DNA of 64,000 nucleotides from Paraburkholderia acidicola (GTDB taxonomy: Bacteria > Pseudomonadota > Gammaproteobacteria > Burkholderiales > Burkholderiaceae). A model generated the notes under the pieces. The model searched no databases. It was not told the origin of the DNA and saw only the letters and a list, made by a program, of their open reading frames with translations. Location of the stretch: positions 186,001 to 250,000 of the forward strand of contig NZ_MTZV01000006.1 in NCBI RefSeq assembly GCF_002362315.1, in the 5' to 3' direction. Of the stretch, positions 60,751 through 64,000 are shown one piece after another; position 1 is the stretch's first letter; each line of letters opens with the position of its first letter. The translations under genes and the position numbers were made by a program.

Positions 60751-61737
60751 CTAGTGGCGCGATGCAATGACGGCTGTGCCATCCGGCTTCATGGTAATCG
60801 TCACCGGCGCCACGGAAGGCAGTGTCTTGAGCAACTGTTCCGGATCGGCGATCGAGAAGCCGCCGCTCACGCGAAACTTGCCTGCCTTGTTGTCGGCCAG
60901 CACGATGGGTTTGCGCCGATAGCGCTGTAGATCCCCGATGACATCGACGATGCTCGTATTGTCGAAATCGAGCCGCTGGTCTTTCCAGCTCAGCATCGCG
61001 TTGACCGCCTGCGGTCCATTGACCGGAACCATCGTCGCGCCGTCGGTGCGGAGCGCTTCATTGGCTGTGAGCAGGGCGGGCGGTGTGTCGGCGGATGGCG
61101 TCACCGATACGCGGCCTTCAAGTACCGCGACACTCACGCCGGTTGGCAGCAGACGCACGCTGAACTGCGTACCGACGTCGCGGATATCGGCAGTGCCGGC
61201 ATACACGTGGAACGGCCGCACGCTGCTATGCACGACCGAGAACATCGCTTCGCCTTTTTCCAGCGTCAGTTCGCGCGAATGAAGCCGGTTGACGAAATGA
61301 ACTGCAGTATCGGTGTTGAGCAGGACGCGGCTTCCGTCGTCGAGATCGAAGGCGAGTTGCTGACCGACCGCGGAAGAACTGGTCTGATGCGACAGCACCG
61401 GATTGATGACCCACGTGGCCGCCGCGACCATCGCGCAGCAGGCCATCGCAATGCCGGGCCAGAAGCGCGACAGACCCGGCGCACGTGCGATCGTGGCAGA
61501 GGCAGCCGGCACGCGGCTTTCGATGTGACGCGGATAGCGGTTGCGCAGGGTCCCGACGTTGATCTCGACCGCCCGGTTGGCGGCTTCGAGACCCGCGATA
61601 TGCGCAAGACGTTCGGCATCCCCGCCGGTCCATGTATCGAGGGCGGTCTGCGCTGACTTTTGCTGTGCGATATCGCCGAACTTCGCGGAGGCGAACAGAT
61701 CGTCAGCGGTGTCGCGTTCTGGCTGACTCAGCGGCAT
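60751..61737 (-). CDS. FecR-family sigma regulator
   Basis: Single-pass inner-membrane protein of 328 residues. The cytoplasmic N-terminal anti-sigma/activator domain includes DDLFASAKFGDIAQQKSAQTALDTWTGG and ERLAHIAGLEA. One membrane helix lies at about 88-110. The periplasmic FecR domain follows (LDDGSRVLLNTDTAVHFVNRLHSRELTLEKGEAMFSV; FHVYAGTADIRDVGTQFSVRL), and the C-terminal STN-like part contacts the receptor. The start at 61737 was chosen; an in-frame TTG lies 6 codons upstream. It follows the sigma gene after 42 bases. Confidence 0.92.
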   Translation of the reverse strand: MPLSQPERDTADDLFASAKFGDIAQQKSAQTALDTWTGGDAERLAHIAGLEAANRAVEINVGTLRNRYPRHIESRVPAASATIARAPGLSRFWPGIAMACCAMVAAATWVINPVLSHQTSSSAVGQQLAFDLDDGSRVLLNTDTAVHFVNRLHSRELTLEKGEAMFSVVHSSVRPFHVYAGTADIRDVGTQFSVRLLPTGVSVAVLEGRVSVTPSADTPPALLTANEALRTDGATMVPVNGPQAVNAMLSWKDQRLDFDNTSIVDVIGDLQRYRRKPIVLADNKAGKFRVSGGFSIADPEQLLKTLPSVAPVTITMKPDGTAVIASRH

Positions 61738-61779
61738 GGGCCGGACGATTCCCAAGATACGAGCGTGGCTGGCCGCGTG

Positions 61780-62274
61780 CTAGGCGAGCACGACACGGCA
61801 CTCGCGCAACGCTTGCACCAGATATTTGCGGATGACCGTGGGGCTGATGCCCATTTCATCGGCGGCTTCTTCATAAGTCATGTGATGCAGTTTGCACAGG
61901 ACAAAGGCTTCCCGGCAACGGGGTGGTAAAGCGTCGATGATATCGCATAGCTGGTCGACGGCCTGACGGCCCGCCAGCGAACGCTCGGGCGTCACCTCCG
62001 AACACGCCAGCCGGTCGATATCGTCTTCGACCTCGTCGACCGACTGCCACGATACGCGGGCGAAGCGCCGGCCGCCGTCGATCTGCAGATTACGTGCAAT
62101 ACCGAACAGCAAACCGCGCGGCGAGTGTACTTCATGACTTTGCGCATAACGCAGTGCCCGCTCAAACGACGATTGCGCGACATCAGCGGCATTATCCGTA
62201 TCCAGCTCGCGTGTCAGCACCCGTTTTAACTCGTGATAGCCGCTGACCAGTTCATCGAAAAGCCCCTTAGCCAA
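61780..62274 (-). CDS. ECF sigma factor, FecI type
   Basis: Iron-starvation sigma factor of 164 residues. Region 2 (about 5-70) includes LTRELDTDNAADVAQSSFERALRY and PRGLLFGIARNLQID. Region 4 (about 105-160) includes IDALPPRCREAFVLCKLHHMTYEEAADEMGISPTVIRKYLVQAL. With the FecR-like protein and the STN-containing receptor it completes a cell-surface signalling module in which ligand binding frees the sigma factor to transcribe the receptor gene. No clear Fur box was identified upstream. Confidence 0.93.
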   Translation of the reverse strand: MAKGLFDELVSGYHELKRVLTRELDTDNAADVAQSSFERALRYAQSHEVHSPRGLLFGIARNLQIDGGRRFARVSWQSVDEVEDDIDRLACSEVTPERSLAGRQAVDQLCDIIDALPPRCREAFVLCKLHHMTYEEAADEMGISPTVIRKYLVQALRECRVVLA

Positions 62275-62978
62275 GTTAACTCCAGGCGAGTGCGACGAAG
62301 CGCGAGTTTATAGAAAGGAAGGGCGGTTTGACATGCTGCCTCGTATCACCGCTTTAATTACCACGTCCTGCCGAATGTTACCAACTTTTACCCGGCCAGA
62401 TTTGCAGTGTCAAGCGGCGTCCAGACAGGACTGTCTACATGCTTGCGCTGCGGCGAGCGTGCGTGTAGCGGGCCATCGGATGTGAAGTAAGGGGCTCGAT
62501 GCGCGGCGATTCGTTGCGGATAAAACCGGCCTGCGATGTTTAGTGAAATTCGGCGACATTGCCGAAGTTTTGCGTGCTTTTGCGCGACGGCGCATTGCCG
62601 GTTATTAGCTTATATGTTTCCGGCGATGAAGCGTATTTAACAAATTAACGTTTCGGCAGCGAATTGTCGTATCGAGTGGCGTCGCGCAACACACAAAAAT
62701 CGACAAAACTATTTGTTGCATGCCGGTCTGTCGATCAACGCGTCGCGTGACGATGCGATGACGTGGTGCGGCGGCGAGTTCGCGACGCGTCGATCGGTAT
62801 GGCTAACGCGGTGGGTGCGGTGAGCGCGAGATGCGCGCCGCCAGTATGTCTACTGGCGGGCGAGATGGAATACGCGATGGTGCACGCCTGCGCGTACAGG
62901 CCAGGCGATGCGAAGCGCGACGCACGGGTGGCGTCGACGCGAGATGACTGTGGTGCGATAACCGCGTACTACGCGGGC
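62275..62978. other. Noncoding stretch of about 700 bases upstream of the sigma gene
   Basis: No reading frame here has family features; the frame starting at 62763 on the plus strand is antisense to the GntR-type gene and low in coding character. An AT-rich pocket lies at about 62600-62730. The region next to 62274 should carry the sigma-gene promoter; TATAAA occurs on the minus strand near 62310 but its -35 is poor. The sequence may include an eroded gene; nothing specific was recognised. Confidence 0.4.
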
Positions 62979-63377
62979 TCAGCCCTCGTCGAGCGGCAAC
63001 ACGACCGTCCCGCGGCGCTTGCTGCCACGGACGAGACCCCGGCGTGCCGCTTCCCGGAATGCCGCGTTAATGGTGTTGCGATGAAACCCGAGCGCGTCGG
63101 CGATTTCGCGTTGCGGGCGGAACAGATCGCCAGGACGCAGTACGCCGAGGCGCACCGCCTGCTCGATCTGATCGGCCAGCGCGATACGAATATTGCCGCG
63201 CAGGAGGGCGAAATCCGGTTGCCACGCCGACACGCGCGTCGCAACCGACGCGGTATGCGTCGCCCGGGGTTCAGGGGCGGATCGATCGGTATCGATCGAA
63301 ATCCGATGGGGGATATCGCTGCTGCTGTGCGTCGGGATGCTGTGATCCGTGCGCAGATACTGCTGATCCATGCTCAT
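62979..63377 (-). CDS. GntR-type winged-helix protein without effector domain
   Basis: Protein of 132 residues. The C-terminal half (about 62-130) is a complete GntR HTH: ALADQIEQAVRLGVLRPGDLFRPQREIADALGFHRNTINAAFREAARRGLVRGSKRRGTVVL. The N-terminal 60 residues are polar and probably disordered. No FadR, HutC, YtrA or MocR effector domain follows. It may be a complete short regulator, closest in size to the YtrA group, or the DNA-binding stub of a broken MocR-like gene. The start at 63377 (MSMDQQYL) has a weak ribosome-binding site. Confidence 0.65.
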   Translation of the reverse strand: MSMDQQYLRTDHSIPTHSSSDIPHRISIDTDRSAPEPRATHTASVATRVSAWQPDFALLRGNIRIALADQIEQAVRLGVLRPGDLFRPQREIADALGFHRNTINAAFREAARRGLVRGSKRRGTVVLPLDEG

Positions 63378-63623
63378 TGCCCGTCCGATGCGATATACGG
63401 CGTCGCGACCGAAGCTCGTCCGCTTTCATGGCCTCGCCAAGGGTAAAGACGAACGGTTGAAAAAGTCGGACCAGCGCGGAGGGCGCAATTATTCTTATCG
63501 GATGTGAGGATCTGATAGGTATAGCATGCAGGACGCGTGAGCGACCCGTAGTGCGGCTGGGTCTGCGAATTCGCGTATACCCTTAGCTTTGACCCTGCCC
63601 GCGTGTGCGGCGTGTGCGAACAC
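63378..63623. other. Spacer between the MFS transporter stop and the GntR-type gene
   Basis: This spacer of 246 bases is moderately AT-rich around 63480-63530. No gene, terminator or clear operator was recognised. Confidence 0.3.
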
Positions 63624-64000
63624 TCAGCGCACCTCGTCGACCGCCACGCGATAGGCAGCCACACCATCCACGCGTGTCTCCGACGCCAACGATTCAAGCG
63701 CGAGTCCCTTCGTTTCGATGCCAAGCACCCACACGGCAAGGGCAGCCACCACGAACGATAGCGCGCCGAGCGTAAACACGCCGCCCTGACCGAACACCGG
63801 CAGCACGACACCGACCGCATACGGTCCGATCAGCGAACCGATCCGGCCGATCGCCGACGCGAAACCGGAGCCGGTCGCGCGGGCACCGGTACCGTACAGC
63901 TCGGGCGTGTAGGTGTAGAGCACGGCCCACATGCCGAACAGGAAAAACTGCATCAGCAGGCCGGAACAGATGAGCAGCGTGACGCCCTCGGCGTGCAACG
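63624..64000 (-). CDS. MFS transporter, C-terminal part (runs off the right edge)
   Basis: The last 124 residues of a major facilitator superfamily transporter; the start lies beyond the window. The visible part has three hydrophobic helices (LLICSGLLMQFFLFGMWAVLYTYTPELYGTGARATGSGFASAIGRIGSLIGPYAVGVVLPVFG). The motif YTPELYGTGARATGSGFASAIGRIGSLIGP is the conserved signature between helices 10 and 11 of the sugar/aromatic acid porter group (AAHS/SP type). The short C-terminal tail is ETKGLALESL. The substrate is unknown; a niacin- or aromatic-acid-type carrier would fit. Confidence 0.85.
   Translation of the reverse strand, partial: LHAEGVTLLICSGLLMQFFLFGMWAVLYTYTPELYGTGARATGSGFASAIGRIGSLIGPYAVGVVLPVFGQGGVFTLGALSFVVAALAVWVLGIETKGLALESLASETRVDGVAAYRVAVDEVR

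Noticed and set aside
62275..62450. Fur box upstream of the FecI-type sigma gene
   Set aside because: No stretch close to the GATAATGATAATCATTATC pattern was found by eye; a matrix scan would be decisive.
62763..63446. Plus-strand frame opposite the GntR-type gene
   Set aside because: The minus strand encodes a complete GntR helix-turn-helix; the plus frame shows no motif.

Overview
The window looks like chromosomal DNA of a high-GC Burkholderiales bacterium, most likely Paraburkholderia or Caballeronia. The grounds are the composition, the heterotetrameric sarcosine oxidase operon with an L-serine dehydratase in front, the Burkholderia T6SS-1-type gene order (tssL-K-J / TPR lipoprotein-tssB-C-hcp-E-F-G-H-A / OmpA-like-tagF-tssM / tagX), and a standalone polB. 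This assignment is by recognition, not by a database search. No rRNA, tRNA, CRISPR array, insertion sequence or phage gene was seen.

Layout. 1-2.6 kb: a LuxR-type regulator (possibly cut by the left edge) followed by a soluble cytochrome P450. 2.6-5.9 kb, minus strand: exported prephenate-dehydratase-like protein, Crp/Fnr regulator, RidA-family protein and 4-hydroxyphenylpyruvate dioxygenase, all codirectional and probably concerned with aromatic amino acid metabolism. 6.0-14.9 kb: a GlxA/AraC-type regulator divergent from sdaA-soxB-soxD-soxA-soxG-folB, which would turn sarcosine into glycine and one-carbon-charged folate and deaminate serine to pyruvate. 14.9-18.3 kb: EamA transporter with a duplicated 3' end, glutathione transferase, MocR regulator.

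18.3-40.5 kb: a structurally complete type VI secretion system. It encodes the membrane complex (TssJ, L, M), baseplate (TssA, E, F, G, K), sheath (TssB, C), tube (Hcp), recycling ATPase (TssH), the post-translational regulator TagF and a TagX peptidoglycan hydrolase. VgrG, PAAR and recognisable effector/immunity genes are absent and must lie elsewhere.

40.5-57.9 kb: exported nucleoside hydrolase; LysR regulator; zinc alcohol dehydrogenase divergent from an AraC regulator; an MsrP-like periplasmic molybdoenzyme with a cytochrome b561 partner and a small exported protein, divergent from a CusRS/HprRS-type two-component system with a matching operator between them; LysR divergent from two SDR dehydrogenases; a D-2-hydroxyacid dehydrogenase; an OsmC protein; DNA polymerase II; and a thioredoxin-domain protein lacking the first active-site cysteine. 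58.1-62.3 kb: a FecI/FecR/TonB-receptor cell-surface signalling unit for a siderophore-like ligand. 62.3-64 kb: a mostly noncoding stretch, a GntR-type DNA-binding protein without an effector domain, and the 3' part of an MFS transporter running off the right edge.

Most of the window is ordinary chromosomal gene content. The points most worth following are the exported prephenate-dehydratase homologue beside hpd, the SxxC thioredoxin fusion beside polB, the MsrP-like/b561 unit with its CusR-like box, the alanine-rich membrane protein with a four-cysteine tail at the end of the T6SS cluster, and the duplicated tail of the EamA gene.
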